From Pegoplata infirma (lineage: Eukaryota; Arthropoda; Insecta; Diptera; Anthomyiidae), in the NCBI GenBank assembly GCA_963921195.1, contig OY992540.1, positions 57,048,844-57,112,843 on the forward strand: 64,000 nucleotides of DNA. Reading direction: 5' to 3'. Every line of letters starts with the position of its first letter. Positions within the stretch are counted from its first letter, which is position 1. The position numbers were made by a program, and so were the translations under genes. The notes under the pieces were generated by a model. That model ran no database searches. It saw nothing but the letters and a program-made list of their open reading frames with translations, and was not told the origin of the DNA. This document shows positions 11,583-22,594 of the stretch, piece by piece.

Positions 11583-12485
11583 TAACCAACAAAAATATTT
11601 AAAACATTTTTACATATGAAGGGTAGAGGTGTCCTTAAAAACGAAAATCACATTTTTATACCTGGTAGGGTCCTATATTGTTCTTTAGTATCTAGAAATG
11701 AGTGAGCCAAAATTTGGGGACAATCGGCTAAAAATAACTCGTGCCGAAAATGGATTGAAGTTTTGGGACATTCTTATAAGAACGAAAAACTCGTTTTTTC
11801 TAGTTGTTGGAAAAACATTGTTATTTGATATTTTTTGTTAAATTTTTTGTGAAATAATATGAAAATGGTACTAAATTACCTTTTCAAAACGACTAATAAA
11901 ATTAAAATCGGATGAAAAATAAGCATTTTACGCCAGGGATGTTAAAGTTGGTACAATTGTACTTTTTTTGGTACATTTTGACCTTCAAAAGTACCATGGT
12001 ACTACCGCGACTCATTTGGTACATTTTAAAAAGTCTAAACTGTGAAACTTTTTTTTAGAAAAATTTGCAGATGTTAAAAACTTGTTTTTATAGAAAAGAC
12101 CACAGAATTTGACACTTGAATAGTTCATGCGAATAAGGACGAAAATACCATTTGTAAAATATTACAGGCCACAATTAAAAACTAATATTTTTGCCAACTT
12201 TTTTGCATTAGCTTTTAGATTTAACTCACTTCTACCCATATACAAAATTTTTGTAAGGTTTTCGAAAGTGAACTTGCCAAAAATTGGATCAAAATTTTAC
12301 CAAAATTTTTGCAGAGGATTGTAGAGCTCTGCTTAAAAACCCATTTGTGCAAAAAATGTGTTTTCGAAAAAAGTTGCTTATTCGTCGTTTTTCGCATGAA
12401 CTGTTCACATGATGAAATTCTTACACACTTTTATTAAAGAAAAAGTCTCAGAATTTTTCACAGAAGTCTCAATCAACTATCCATA

Positions 12486-12718
12486 CACCCAAAAAAAAAC
12501 GTGGGTATTCAATACTAAAAATTTTACTAATTTTAGTCCAAAAGGACCTAGTGCAGAAATTGGTAACCAATACTAAAATTTTTAACTAATATTAGTCAAA
12601 ACCAGTAAAAATTACTAATTTTAGTACTTTGAAGATACTAAAATTAGTAACCAATTAATTAGTAGATTTGGGTACAATATCACTTACTAAGCCTTTTACT
12701 GTAGAATTATTTTGAGTG
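12486..12718. mobile_element. CACYCAAAA MITE at TA
   Basis: The 233-bp element begins CACCCAAAA and ends TTTTGAGTG with TA on both sides. The interior holds repeated 'actaattttagt' motifs in both orientations. Related ends occur at 24934-25739 and 37910-47892. Confidence 0.6.
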
Positions 12719-12974
12719 TAGACAAAAACTTAACTTTTTCATAAGAAAAAGTAAGATAGTCGAGAGATTTTAGATCTTGATGAATTTTTCGTGTTCACAC
12801 ACTCAGATACATTTTTCATATTCATACACTCACAATCAGGAACATACTTTCTGTCAATAAAGAGTTGTGAGAGTTATTCCTACAGAAAAAGTTTCGGACA
12901 CTGAGACATTTTTCCGCAGACCAGATTTTAAGAAATTGTTCAAAAACGTCCTTGACAAAATGTTATTATTTTAT

Positions 12975-13037
12975 ATTTGTTTGCATGTTGGAGTATAAAA
13001 GATTCGGCACAACCGAATTTAACACTTTCATGTTTTT
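12975..13037 (+). mobile_element. Helentron-like 3' tail fragment
   Basis: It reads 'tgcatgttggagtataaaag', an ATTCGGCACAACCGAAT hairpin and 'ttaacactttcatgttttt', equivalent to the last 60 bp of the full copy at 21721-22433. The remainder of the element is missing or unrecognisable. Confidence 0.65.
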
Positions 13038-14484
13038 AATTAAGACTTTATAAAAAAAATGGTACCGTGAGGGTCCAAAAAGTACAATTTTTTGTGAAAG
13101 TTGGTACAAAATTGAAAACCCCATTTAACATCCCTGTTTTACGCATACATGCCCCAGACCATTGTATGGTTTTTAGAGCCAGAATTTCAAAATTTTCAAA
13201 ATTTTTAGGCAAAAAAATAGTAAAAATTTAATTTTACTTTATGATCAAATTGAAAACATGTTTAAGATTAAAAATAGCAGATATGGTAGTCAAGCTTTTT
13301 TTTTATTTGGCGCGGGTAGTGATAAAATTTCCGCGGATTCCAAATAAAATGCGTTTTTCTACAATAATTAAGCAAATTTTTGAAAATGTGTGCTCTATTG
13401 TGCGGATCGAAGTGTGAAACGTAAATTCTGTAACTTTTGAGAAATCGGATATATGCAGATATTTTGTATTATAGAAATGTATAACGTCTCAAATTTGTCA
13501 TTTCACCTCGACAAAAAGGGGTTAAAGATGCCCGAATTCTCAAAAAATTTACACAATTCATGTATTTCACTTCGTATAATACAATACAGAAAATTGTTTC
13601 CAATATTTGCTAAATTATTTTAGAAAAACTCATTTTCTTTGGAATCCGCGGAAATTATATCACTACCCACGCCAAATGAAAAAAAAGTTAGACTACCATA
13701 TCTGTTAGTTTTTATCTATAATATGTATTTAATATAATTATAAAGTAAAATTTAATTTTTTTTATTTTTTTGCCTAAAAATTTTGAAAATTTTCAAATTT
13801 TGGCTTTAAAAACCATGCAATGGTCTGGGGCATGTATGCGTAAAATGCTTATTTTTCATCCGATTTGAATTTCTTTAAGCTTTTTAGAAAGGTAATTTAT
13901 TACCATTTTCATATTATTTAACAAAAAAATTAACAAAAAATAGCATATACCAATATTTTTCAAAAAACTAGAAAAAACGTGTTTTTTCATCAGATAAGAG
14001 TGTCCCAAAACTTCAATCCATTTTCGGCACGAGTTATTTTTATCCGATTGTCTCCAAATTTTGGCTTACTCATTTTTAGATACAAAACTACAATTTAGGA
14101 CCCTACCACGTATTAAAAAGTGATTTTGAAAAATTACCTTAGACGTTAGGACACCTTTAATGAAGGGCTTACTGCAAAAACTTGTTAAGCAACATTTTAT
14201 TATTTGGTATTTTTCGCATTCTACTGATGTTTCATTGACAAATTTTTGGCAGAAGTCTTGCTTAAACCCTTCGTACAAGTATCTTGAGAATGAAAGTTCT
14301 GCAAAAGTTATATTTTTTACATTATTTCAAAAGTTTTAAGGCAAAAACCATCATAAAATGAAATGTTGCTTATCGAGTTTTTACAATAAGCCCTTCATAT
14401 GATAGTCTATTGGACTACAACAATATGTTATTTGTTGTTGTGAGTGTAATAATCCATATTAGGGTTATTCATATTAGGGTTAAA

Positions 14485-15442
14485 AAAAATTTAAAAATTT
14501 GTGGAAAAGAAAAAAAAATTATTCATTTGCTGTTCAAGAACCTCCCTGAACTTTTCTAAAAAAAAAATATTTAAAAATCTAAAAAAAATTGTTAGACGAT
14601 TTTTTTAGAATTAAAAAAATTTTCCTGAAAATGTTTTAAAGCAGAGAATTTCTTTGAGTGTTTTATTTGTTTTTTTAAATTAAAAATCTAAAAAATTTGT
14701 TGAAAGACTTTGTTAGAATTAGAAATATTTTCTAGAAAATGTTTTAAACCATACTATTTCTTTAAGTGTTTAATTTGTGTTTTTTTTTTTTTTAACTTAC
14801 ACAGAGCACATTTGAAATTTATTGTCAAAGTAATCGATCAATTTGTTATATGCTTCAAATCACTTTTCAAATACAAATGCAAAGCACTACTGCAATGTTT
14901 ATATAAAAATATGTATTTTTTTGAAGTCAAGTTTTATAAAACAACAAATACTGCCAAACATCCAACACACACCAGCAACATTTCAATACAGCAAACCACA
15001 AAGTTCAATAAAAATGTCCACAAAAACTTTGCAGTCTTTGGCAAAGAAAAGCCAAAGGCTACCAAACTGCAAGGATTTAGAAAAAGAAAAACATAAATTT
15101 ACTAAACAAGCAACTTGAGACTATTTAGAAATATAGAATCAAGACAAAAAAAAATATTTGCAGTCAAACAAACAAATAAACTATAAATTGATGACTTTTT
15201 CTAAGCAACAACGACAAAACTCAACAACACTGCCAAGCAAAGTTTTTTAAAGAGTGAAAACTTTATCACTTCCTAAGCAGAAATTGACGAACATTTTAAA
15301 TTAAAAGTGCTCTGAAAGCACTGTAACAAAAAAAAATCTCTCAAAACGCCATTTTCGAACTCTTTGCGAACGTATTCGAAAAACGTATTTCATTTACTAA
15401 ATAAAGGATTGTTGTTAAACAAAAATAGGTTTCAAGCAGTTT
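14485..15442. other. AT-rich sequence, no gene supported
   Basis: A 128-codon ORF lies at 14710-15096 on the plus strand, with an overlapping 91-codon ORF in another frame. Its translation is dominated by Phe, Lys and Cys as expected from AT-rich DNA, and I recognise no domain. I do not call it a gene. Confidence 0.35.
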
Positions 15443-15879
15443 TTATACCATCCACTCTAGTGATAGAGAGTATACATAAGTTTGTCATTCTGTGTGTAAC
15501 ACCTCGAAATATTGGTCTAGGACCCCATAAAGTAGGGTTGCCATCCGTCCTCTTTTCCCCGGACACCGTCCTCTTTTTTAGGGCGTCCGGGGCAGTCCTA
15601 CTTCTTTTTTAGAAAGTGTCCGGGGTTGTCCTACTTTTTGCACTTTTCCCCATAATTTTTTTTTTATTACTTCTTAACGTTTGAATTATTGCATTGTTGT
15701 ATTTTTGCTTATTAGCAGAAATGACAACTTTTTGAGAACAAAACTCGCATATAATAAAAAAAACACTTAAAAACTCGTATATTTCGAGTAAAAAAGCACT
15801 TTATGTAGAGCAAAAATAACTACGTTGACATCACTTATTACACCGTCCGACAAAAATGAAAAAAGGCGTTGAACGCGAA

Positions 15880-16452
15880 CTGGATAATATACGTTTGAAA
15901 CTACACACTAAATGTAGTAAAACAGCATTTACAGTTTTTAAATTCGTGATCCTGTTTTCTTTTAAAGGGACTTCAAAATTTTAGAGGATTAAATTTTATA
16001 AAATATTTTTTTAATATTTTTACTTGTCCTAGGATGCCAATATTGACAGCAAATGAAAGAGGAGGATCTCCCTTAATTTGCCTATTTTACTTTTTTTACA
16101 TATTAGGAAAAAGGAGGTAAGTTACGTCCTTTCCAAAATGTATCCTTTAATATCATTCAACATTTTTAACAAAATATTTTGATAAAGTTTTCAAATGACT
16201 TTATTCACATCCTTTTATCCTGATATGGCAAAATAGAAAAATGGATAAATTAGGAGAGATCTTCCTCTTTCATTTTCCGTCACCAGTGTCAACCTAGGAC
16301 AAGTACAAATATTTCAAAAATATTTTACAAAATGTATCCTTTAAAACTTTGAAGTCCTTTTAAAAGGAAACAGGATCACGAAATGAAAAACTGTAAATGC
16401 AGTTTTACTCCATTTCATCTCTACTTTCAAACGTATATCATCCAGTTAATGT
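15880..16452. repeat. Inverted repeat inside the hAT-like element
   Basis: Arms around 'gatcctgtttt', 'gggacttcaaa' and 'cttgtcctaggatgcc' are repeated inverted at 16290-16440 (cctaggacaag, gaagtcctttt, aacaggatcacg). The centre is near 16165. It may be a separate foldback; no flanking duplication was found. Confidence 0.6.
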
Positions 16453-16529
16453 TTAATATTGGCTGTCGGGTGGTGTTGTCAGCTGTTGTGTGCCTTCAAG
16501 TTTGCTCTCCGAAAAAAAATTTGTCTATC

Positions 16530-16880
16530 AAAAATTTCCATTTAAAAATTTTCTAAATGATTTCAAGCAAATTCCTTTTAAATTTCCCGAAATTGTATAT
16601 CAGAAATTCGCAATTGTAATTCAAAAGTTTCCATTTGTATTTTAAAATTTTCTAAATGCTTTTTAAAAATTCCATTTCATAAATTTCCAATTGCATTTCA
16701 AAAATTTCCATTTATATTTCAAAATATTCTAAATGCTTTTCAAAAAATTCCAATTAAGTATATATCAAAAATTTCCATATGTATTTCAAAATTTTTCAAA
16801 TGCTTTTCAGAAGATTTTGATAAACAAATGAAATTTTTAAATCAAAATGGAAGTTTTTGAAATTTTTAAATCAAAATGGA
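16530..16880. repeat. ATTTCAAAAATTTCCATTT minisatellite
   Basis: Degenerate units of about 20-30 bp, alternating 'aaatttccatttgtatttc' with 'ttctaaatgcttttca'. The same type recurs at 18190-18325, 53110-53572 and 54181-54300. Confidence 0.65.
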
Positions 16881-17309
16881 AGTTTTTGAAACTGAATATC
16901 TACTTACATTTGTATGAAGGTGTCGCGATAGGTAATGAGTTAAGAGCTGAATATCTATGTATTCTGGAGTAGAAAAAAATGTTTGTGTGTTTTTTGTTAT
17001 CTTTGTTGTATTTCATTACATTTGTTATAGTTTTAAAGCACTCCACTGGGAAGTGGTAATGACTTTTTTTGCAGGGTACAAATTAGGGCTGTCAATCCCG
17101 AAATCCCGAATCCCGAAATCCCGGGATTTTTGTCATAAAATGAATCCCGAATCCCGGGATTTTTAAGCTCAAATCCCGGGATTTTTGAAACATTAAAAAT
17201 GTATGAGAATTTATTTTTAAAAATACAACTTTGTTCAATTATTGTTACAATTACATTAACAAATTAAAACTAAAACTTTTTTTGAATTTTCAACGGAGCT
17301 GGCCACGAA

Positions 17310-17395
17310 TTTTGCTGAGCTGAGAATTCTATCCAGGCTTGCTGAATAATAGTCCAACGCACTAACCATTAAGCCACAGTCACGGAGCCCTTTGA
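17310..17395 (-). other. tRNA-like sequence (degenerate)
   Basis: On the minus strand it reads 'gactgtggcttaatggttag' then 'tgcgttggact', with an A-box-like TGGCTTAATGG; the B box is degraded to GGATAGAATTC. Spacing is tRNA-like, but the T arm does not form properly. It is probably a tRNA-derived relic rather than a working tRNA gene. Confidence 0.5.
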
Positions 17396-17892
17396 CCAAA
17401 GTTGGCAGATTTTGACGAAAATTTTCTAAAAAACCAAAACATTGATCAAAGAGCGCCACGGTTAAATTTAATCCGATTGGTTTCAAATTTGTACCACATA
17501 AGTTTTAGGTCTAGGAGAATAAAAATTTTCCGGAACGTTCAAAATTGGAAGAAAAACTTTTTTTATACAAAAAAATACAAGTCTAATGTTTTATATTATT
17601 ACATTTCCCCTTTAAATGTTTTTATAATTTTAAATTTTCTTTAAATTAGTTTTAAAATTATACAGTGCAACACCAAAATCGGAATGGGATGAAACCAAAA
17701 GCAAATAAAAGTTGTCATTTTCCATAACAAACCCCTTAAGGCTTTTTTTAGTTCATTGCTAAATATTTAATATTAATAATTACTTGAAAACTGCATAAGT
17801 GGCGTATACTTAACTTTTTAATTACCTTTAAATAACAATAAGAATAATTAGAAATCATTTTTTTTAGTAATTTCGTTGTAGCGAAATCGACC

Positions 17893-17972
17893 CAAGGGTT
17901 TTCGTGGGAATCAAACCCACGACTCCCTGCTTAGTAGGCTAGCACGCTACCAACTAACACACAGTAGCCCCT
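17893..17972 (-). other. tRNA-like sequence with good T arm
   Basis: On the minus strand an A-box-like TTAGTTGGTAGCG is followed by 'gctagcctactaagcag' and a T arm GTGGG-TTTGATT-CCCAC, a perfect 5-bp stem with a 7-base loop. The acceptor and D stems do not pair convincingly and no anticodon is clear. A tRNA-derived Pol III promoter relic is likely. Confidence 0.55.
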
Positions 17973-18939
17973 TAATATGCAAAATAAAATTGAAACATAA
18001 AGAGTCTACTATTTTTTTACTTATCAAAGAAATTTAATCCCAAAAAATCCCGGAATCATGAAAAATCCCGGGATCCCGAAAAATCCCGAAAAATACCGGG
18101 ATCCCGGGATTTCGATTTTCAAATCCCGAATTCCGGGATTTTAAAAAACCGATCCCGTTTGACAGCCCTAGTACAAATAGAAAACTCTAATATTCATTAA
18201 ACATTTTTGACTTATATTTAGAATTTTTTTAAATATAACTGGAAATTTTTTAATTATAAATATGTAGATATTTCCAAAATATAATTGAATGGATATTTCC
18301 AAAATATTGAAATATAATTGGAAATATATTTTTCTTAGTGAAAAAAAAAAATTGTTTATTCTTAATAAAAATTATTTTGTTTTGCATATTGTATTGCATT
18401 GTTAACTTTTTTTAAATTAATTTATAAAAAAAAAATGTCCTCTTTTTTGGGTCAAATGTCCTCCTTTTTTGAGGCTGACGTCCTCTTTTTCTCAAAATGC
18501 AAATGGCAACCCTACCATAAAGTGTATATATTCATGATCCTCGATCGATTCTAAGTCGATCTAACGATGCCCTCTGTCTGTCTTTTCTGTCCGTCTGTAG
18601 AAAACACGCTAACTTTTGAAAGACTTTATAGAGACTTCGGAAGTTTGGCATGTATGTTCGTAATTTACCTGGTCAGTTTGAAATTGCAATCCAGCAAAAT
18701 CGGTTCAGTGGTTCAAAAGCAGAGCTTCGAACGATTTTATTCTATTGAGAATTAATTCACCAAAAGTTTAATTTTGTTTTAATAAGTTTTGAATTATCAT
18801 TCATTACCAGCATTCAACACGAATTAATTCAAAGGCTTAATTCTCAAAGCTTAAACAAATTGAATTAATTCCCAAGAGAATTAATTCCTTGCAAGCAATC
18901 ATTCGATTGAATGATCAAAATTTTTCATCATTCAAATCT

Positions 18940-20331
18940 CCCAGTGAAAAATGTTCAAATGTGAATCATATATATTTCATATATGATTACATATATGAAC
19001 ATATATATTTAATATATGAGCATATACGAAATTTGGCGGCATATGGACAAACATATATGAAACATATATGGTCACATATGAACATATGTGAACGCATGCC
19101 ATATATGTACACTAGAGTGTCCCTTATTTTGGAAATGTTGGAAATCTTGAGACGGTACCCGCTCATTTTTTTCCTTTTGACTTAAAAATAACTCAGGAAA
19201 AATTTTACGCCCCTAGGACCACGCCTTCCCTACGCGACGGGCCCTTAAAGAGCGGGGCCTAAAAAATCATTTTTCCATACAAACCAAAAAATTTTTTTTT
19301 TGATTTTTAATTTTTTTGTTATTATTTATTATATTACTTGGTTTGCTTATTCACAACAAAAAATTTGATTTTGGTGGGATAAGTCTTTCAGCGCTAAAAA
19401 ATTTTTCGCAAAAAAAAATTTTGAGCCGCCGGGGTCCTACAGTAAAAAATTTTTAAAAAATATTTTTTTTTAGTTTTGACCAGCAACGGTTTTAGCTGCT
19501 ATGTTGCTTTAAATGATATATATTCATAAAAAAATATTTTTTGTATCTGTGACATCTTAATCGTGTTCTAAAAAAGGGTAAAAAATGCATTGATGATTTT
19601 TTTCGATACACGATAAAAATGTCACAAATATGAATAATATTTTTTTTGGAATATATATCATTAAAAACAACATAAAAACTAAAACCATTGCTTTTCAAAA
19701 CTAAAAAAAAATATTTTTTAAAAATTTTTTACCGTAGGATTCCTACGGCTCAAAATTTTTTTTTTCGAAAAAGATAAAGATGTCACAGATATGAATAATT
19801 TTTTTTTTGGAATATATATCATTTAAAGCAACATAGCAGCTAAAACCGTTGCTGGTCAAAACTAAAAAAAAATATTTTTTAAAAATTTTTTACTGTAGGA
19901 CCCCGGCCGCCCAAATTTTTTTTTTGCGAAAAATTTTTTAGCGCTGAAAGACTTATCCCTCCAAAATCAAATTTTTTGTCGTGAATAAGCAAACCAAGTA
20001 ATATAATAATTAATAACAAAAAAATTAAAAATCAAAAAAAAATTTTTTTGGTTTGTATGGAAAAATGATTTTTTAGGCCCCGCTCTTTAAGGCCCCGTCG
20101 CGTAGGGAAGGCGTGGTCCTAGGGGCGTAAAATTTTTCCTGAGTTATTTTTAAGTCAAAAGGAAAAAAATGAGCGGGTACCGTCTCAAGATTTCCAACAT
20201 TTCCAAAATAAGGGACACTCTAATGTACACATGCCGCCAATTTTCGCATGTGTAACATATATTTACATATATGAACATACATGTTCATATTTGGACCACA
20301 TATGATTCACATATGAACATTTTTCACCGGG
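18940..20331. mobile_element. CCCAGTGAAAAATG element, CT flanks
   Basis: Ends CCCAGTGAAAAATG and CATTTTTCACCGGG are flanked by CT (18938-18939, 20332-20333). About 275 bp is its own sequence, made of 'catatatgaacatatg' motifs in both orientations. It hosts the hAT-like foldback 19113-20222. Confidence 0.68.
19113..20222. mobile_element. hAT-like perfect foldback, TAGAGTGTCCC ends
   Basis: Ends TAGAGTGTCCC and GGGACACTCTA are flanked by ATGTACAC (19105-19112, 20223-20230). The two arms of about 550 bp are almost fully complementary and meet near 19668. ORFs at the centre (for example 19492-19698 minus) are by-products of A/T runs. Confidence 0.86.
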
Positions 20332-20578
20332 CTATTACAAATTGAATGATGGTTTTTTTATTTCATTCCCTTTGTATTTTCAAAAATGTGATGCTTGTGT
20401 GCATTTTAAGCATCTTCGTGTGTAAACGATCGGTTGTTGTTTTGTTGACGTCTCGTCTGCTGCTTCCCACACAAGCATAAATGTGTGTGTATGTGTGTTC
20501 CGCTTCACTGTTTTAAATTGAATGATATGAAAATTTCACCATTCAATTTGTTGTAGACTGATTTGGATAAAAAAATAG

Positions 20579-20614
20579 TTCATTCCTTAAGAATGATCAT
20601 TCTTAAGGAATGAA
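20579..20614. repeat. 36-bp perfect palindrome
   Basis: The sequence from 20579 to 20614 equals its own reverse complement, with the centre GATC at 20595-20598. It could form a cruciform or serve as a symmetric binding site; no function is known. Confidence 0.85.
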
Positions 20615-21184
20615 TTCTTGAAAGAATTAATTCAATGATTATGAAAGTTGAATGATTTTAGGGAATGCCAAATTCTGATTTGCGAATTTGCGTGATAAGA
20701 AACACGCTAACTTTCGAAAGACAATTCTGATGATGCTGAATCTTGGCACATATATTTGTCGTTTTTCTGGTCTGGTTCGTATTGAATCTCATCCAAATCG
20801 GTCCTGTGGTTCACAAGTTATTAGCAAAACCGTGAATTTCTGATTAGTTTCACATTAAATTAACTCGTAACACATGTTTTAAAAACATTGGTAAGTCATA
20901 AAAATATTTTACAACGTATTTTAGTCACTCAAAACTATTTTTAAACTAAAAAAAACCCTCGAAAAAAAATTTTCACTCAAAAAAATTTAGTATTTTTTTT
21001 TTTCAAAAATTACTGAAAAAAAAATTGTTTTACACAAAATAAAATATTTCTAATCAAAAATGTTATTTTTTTCACGTTAGAAAATTTACTTAAAAAGGGC
21101 ATTGTGGAGGCTATTCATAGATTCGGCCAAGTCGTATTTAACTTTTCGACTTGTTAAGTTCTGTCTAAGAACGTTTTAATAACG

Positions 21185-22590
21185 ATTTACAAAAGTCCGT
21201 CTGTCTGTTGAAAACACGCTAACTTTTGAAAGACTTTTCGTAGCTCCTGAAGTTTGGCATATATATGTATTGGGAATTAACCTGGCCAAGTTGGTATTGC
21301 AATCCAGCGCAATCGGTTTAGTGTATCAAAAGTTATGAGCAAAAGACTGAAATTCGGCAAGGGTTTTTCGCGAATTTACGAGATTAAAAACACCCTAACT
21401 TTTGAAGGCAATTCTGAGGATGCTGAAGCTCACCATATATATTTGTCGTTCCTCTGGCCTGGTTCGTATTGAATTTCAGCCAAATCGGTCCAGTTGTTCA
21501 AAAGTTATTAGTAAAACCGTGAATTTCAGATTAGTTTCACCTTAAATTCACGTTGTGAAAACCCATTAAACATGTTTTAAAAACATTGGTAAGTCACAAA
21601 AATATTTTGCAAGGTATTTTTGTCGCTCAAAAGTATTTTTACACTAAAAAAAAATACACTCGAAAAAATTTTGCATTAAAAAAAAATTTACACTCAAAAA
21701 ATTTTTTTGTAAATTGATTTTTTATACCCTCCAACTACAGTATGGGGGTATACTCACTTTGTCATTCCGTGTGTAACGCATCGAAATATCGGTCTAAGAC
21801 CCCATAAAGTATATATATTATTGATCAGTGATCGATTCTAAGACATTCTAGCGATGTCCGTCTGTCCGTCCGTCCGTCCGTCTGTCTGTCCGTCCGTCCG
21901 TCTGTGGAAGACACGATACAGTCCAAAATAAAAGTGATAGACTCCTGAAATTTGGTACATATATGTCTTATGTTCATAGGCTGGTTAAGTTCGGAGATGG
22001 GCAAAATCGGACCAGGGGGAAAAAAGTTCCCCCTTGAAGAACTAAACCTCTGAAAAATACCATATTTTTACATGATTTTTTGTGTTTTTGTTTAACAAAT
22101 CCAACATTTTTATGCTACAAGAAGTTCAAGGTCCTGTTTTTGGACCCACAGAATTAGAAAATATCGTTTTACGGTCCGATCCCCCTTTTATGGGAGTGGA
22201 ATATTTTTTTTTTTTTTATATAATGATAAATTTGTATTTCTTAAGTGGAAAAAGCATAAAAGTTATTTTTTTTAACACTTATTCGAGAGGAAGTGTGCCC
22301 CCTAATTACCACTACCGACCCCCTCCCCCCCAAAAAAAAAAAAGAAGACGCCCCTGCAATTTTTTTTTATTTATTTGCATGTTGGAGGGTATAAAAGATT
22401 CGGCACAGCCGAATTTAACACTCTTACTTGTTTTTTTTTAAATTACTAAAAAAAGTTTTTTTACACAAAATAAAATATTTCTAACCAAAAATGTTATTTT
22501 TTCCACGTTAGAAAATTATCACTATCACTTAAAAAGCTCATTGTGGGGGGTTTTCATTCGGTCAAGTCTAATTTCACTTTTCTACTTGTT
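21185..22590 (+). mobile_element. 5'-truncated Helentron-like element containing a second full copy
   Basis: It begins inside the GTCCGTCTGTCTG block, so the TATACCC end is missing, and ends with CATTCGGTCAAG then TCTACTTGTT. At 21721 a full-length copy is inserted; the tail resumes at 22434. Confidence 0.72.
21721..22433 (+). mobile_element. Full-length DINE-1/Helentron-like element (reference copy)
   Basis: The 713-bp copy runs from TTTATACCCTCCAACTACAG to ATTCGGCACAGCCGAAT then CTCTTACTTGTTT. It has in order: 'gtcattccgtgtgtaacgc', 'ccccataaagtatatata', 'gatcagtgatcgattcta', a (GTCC)n/(GTCTG)n run at 21858-21904, 'gttcccccttgaagaac', and a second ACCCTCCA/GGAGGGTAT pair forming subterminal inverted repeats. 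No coding capacity. It is the best template for the other copies. Confidence 0.85.
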
Positions 22591-22594
22591 TACA

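Larger units (their letters stand above)
11934..13136. mobile_element. hAT-like element, CAGGGATGTTAAA ends
   Basis: Ends CAGGGATGTTAAA and TTTAACATCCCTG are flanked by TTTTACGC on both sides (11926-11933, 13137-13144). The empty site can be read in the opposite arm of the host foldback near 13842. Subterminal 'ttggtac' motifs occur at both ends. It contains a CACTC-type MITE and a Helentron tail. Eight-base duplication and CAGGG ends are typical of hAT. Confidence 0.85.
11624..14159. mobile_element. hAT-like foldback element
   Basis: Ends TAGAGGTGTCC and GGACACCTTTA are flanked by an 8-bp duplication ATGAAGGG (11616-11623, 14160-14167). Arms such as 'gtagggtcctata' with its complement and 'gcacgagttatttt' with its complement extend several hundred bases. 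The left arm is broken by another hAT-like element at 11934-13136. No transposase. Confidence 0.78.
11617..14397. mobile_element. TA-inserted MITE (TGAAGGGCTTA ends) split by a hAT foldback
   Basis: The intact right portion 14161-14397 is a 237-bp inverted-repeat MITE: TGAAGGGCTTACTGCAAAAAC pairs with the complement ending GCCCTTCA. The left seven bases lie at 11617-11623 because a hAT-like element inserted there and duplicated ATGAAGGG. TA flanks are at 11615-11616 and 14398-14399. The empty site (acatacgatag) occurs in the satellite monomers. Confidence 0.72.
7847..14484 (+). repeat. Dispersed diverged copy of the 541-bp satellite unit, interrupted three times
   Basis: Four separated blocks (7847-7968, 8864-9142, 11585-11616, 14400-14484) align in order with one monomer of the array at 38056-45752, from 'tctgattaattttt' to 'ctattgg...tattagggtt'. 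The gaps are a solo LTR (7969-8859), a TA element (9143-11582) and a second TA element (11617-14397). Together the blocks make about 520 bp. The copy differs from the array consensus at many positions, so it is older than the array. Confidence 0.8.
17084..18170. mobile_element. hAT-like element, TAGGGCTGTCAA ends, AATCCCG motifs
   Basis: Ends TAGGGCTGTCAA and TTTGACAGCCCTA are flanked by GTACAAAT (17076-17083, 18171-18178). Both subterminal regions are built of AATCCCG/CGGGATT repeats (17093-17190 and 18045-18155). The interior carries two tRNA-like sequences on the minus strand. No transposase. Confidence 0.87.
15533..18514. mobile_element. hAT-like element, TAGGGTTGCCAT ends
   Basis: Ends TAGGGTTGCCAT and ATGGCAACCCTA are flanked by CCATAAAG (15525-15532, 18515-18522). 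That site is intact in every other Helentron copy. Both ends carry repeated GTCCTC(C)TTTTTT motifs (15547-15640 and 18436-18495). The interior has an inverted repeat, a minisatellite and a nested hAT-like element. About 1.9 kb is its own sequence; no transposase ORF. Confidence 0.86.
18728..20668. mobile_element. Insertion rich in GAATTAATTC/AATGAT motifs
   Basis: Relative to other Helentron copies, extra sequence starts about 18722-18730 and ends about 20668. Its outer parts repeat 'gaattaattc' and 'ttgaatgat'. Possible ends CAGAGCTTCG and the complement CAGAATTTGG are only weakly alike and I saw no clean duplication. It is interrupted by 18940-20331. Confidence 0.5.
15443..21155 (+). mobile_element. 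DINE-1/Helentron-like element split by two insertion stacks
   Basis: The pieces 15443-15532, 18523-18728 and about 20669-21155 together make one element of about 0.78 kb, comparable to the copy at 4190-6346. It starts tttatacca, contains the 'ccccataaag' block and ends with ATTCGGCCAAGTCG then CGACTTGTT. A hAT-like element occupies 15533-18514 and a second stack 18728-20668. Confidence 0.75.

Noticed and set aside
14710..15096. 128-codon ORF
   Set aside because: Composition as expected from AT-rich non-coding DNA, overlapping open frame in another phase, no domain, no polyadenylation signal at a suitable distance that I could defend.
17893..17972. Functional tRNA gene
   Set aside because: Only the T arm is intact; acceptor and D stems do not pair and no clear anticodon loop exists.
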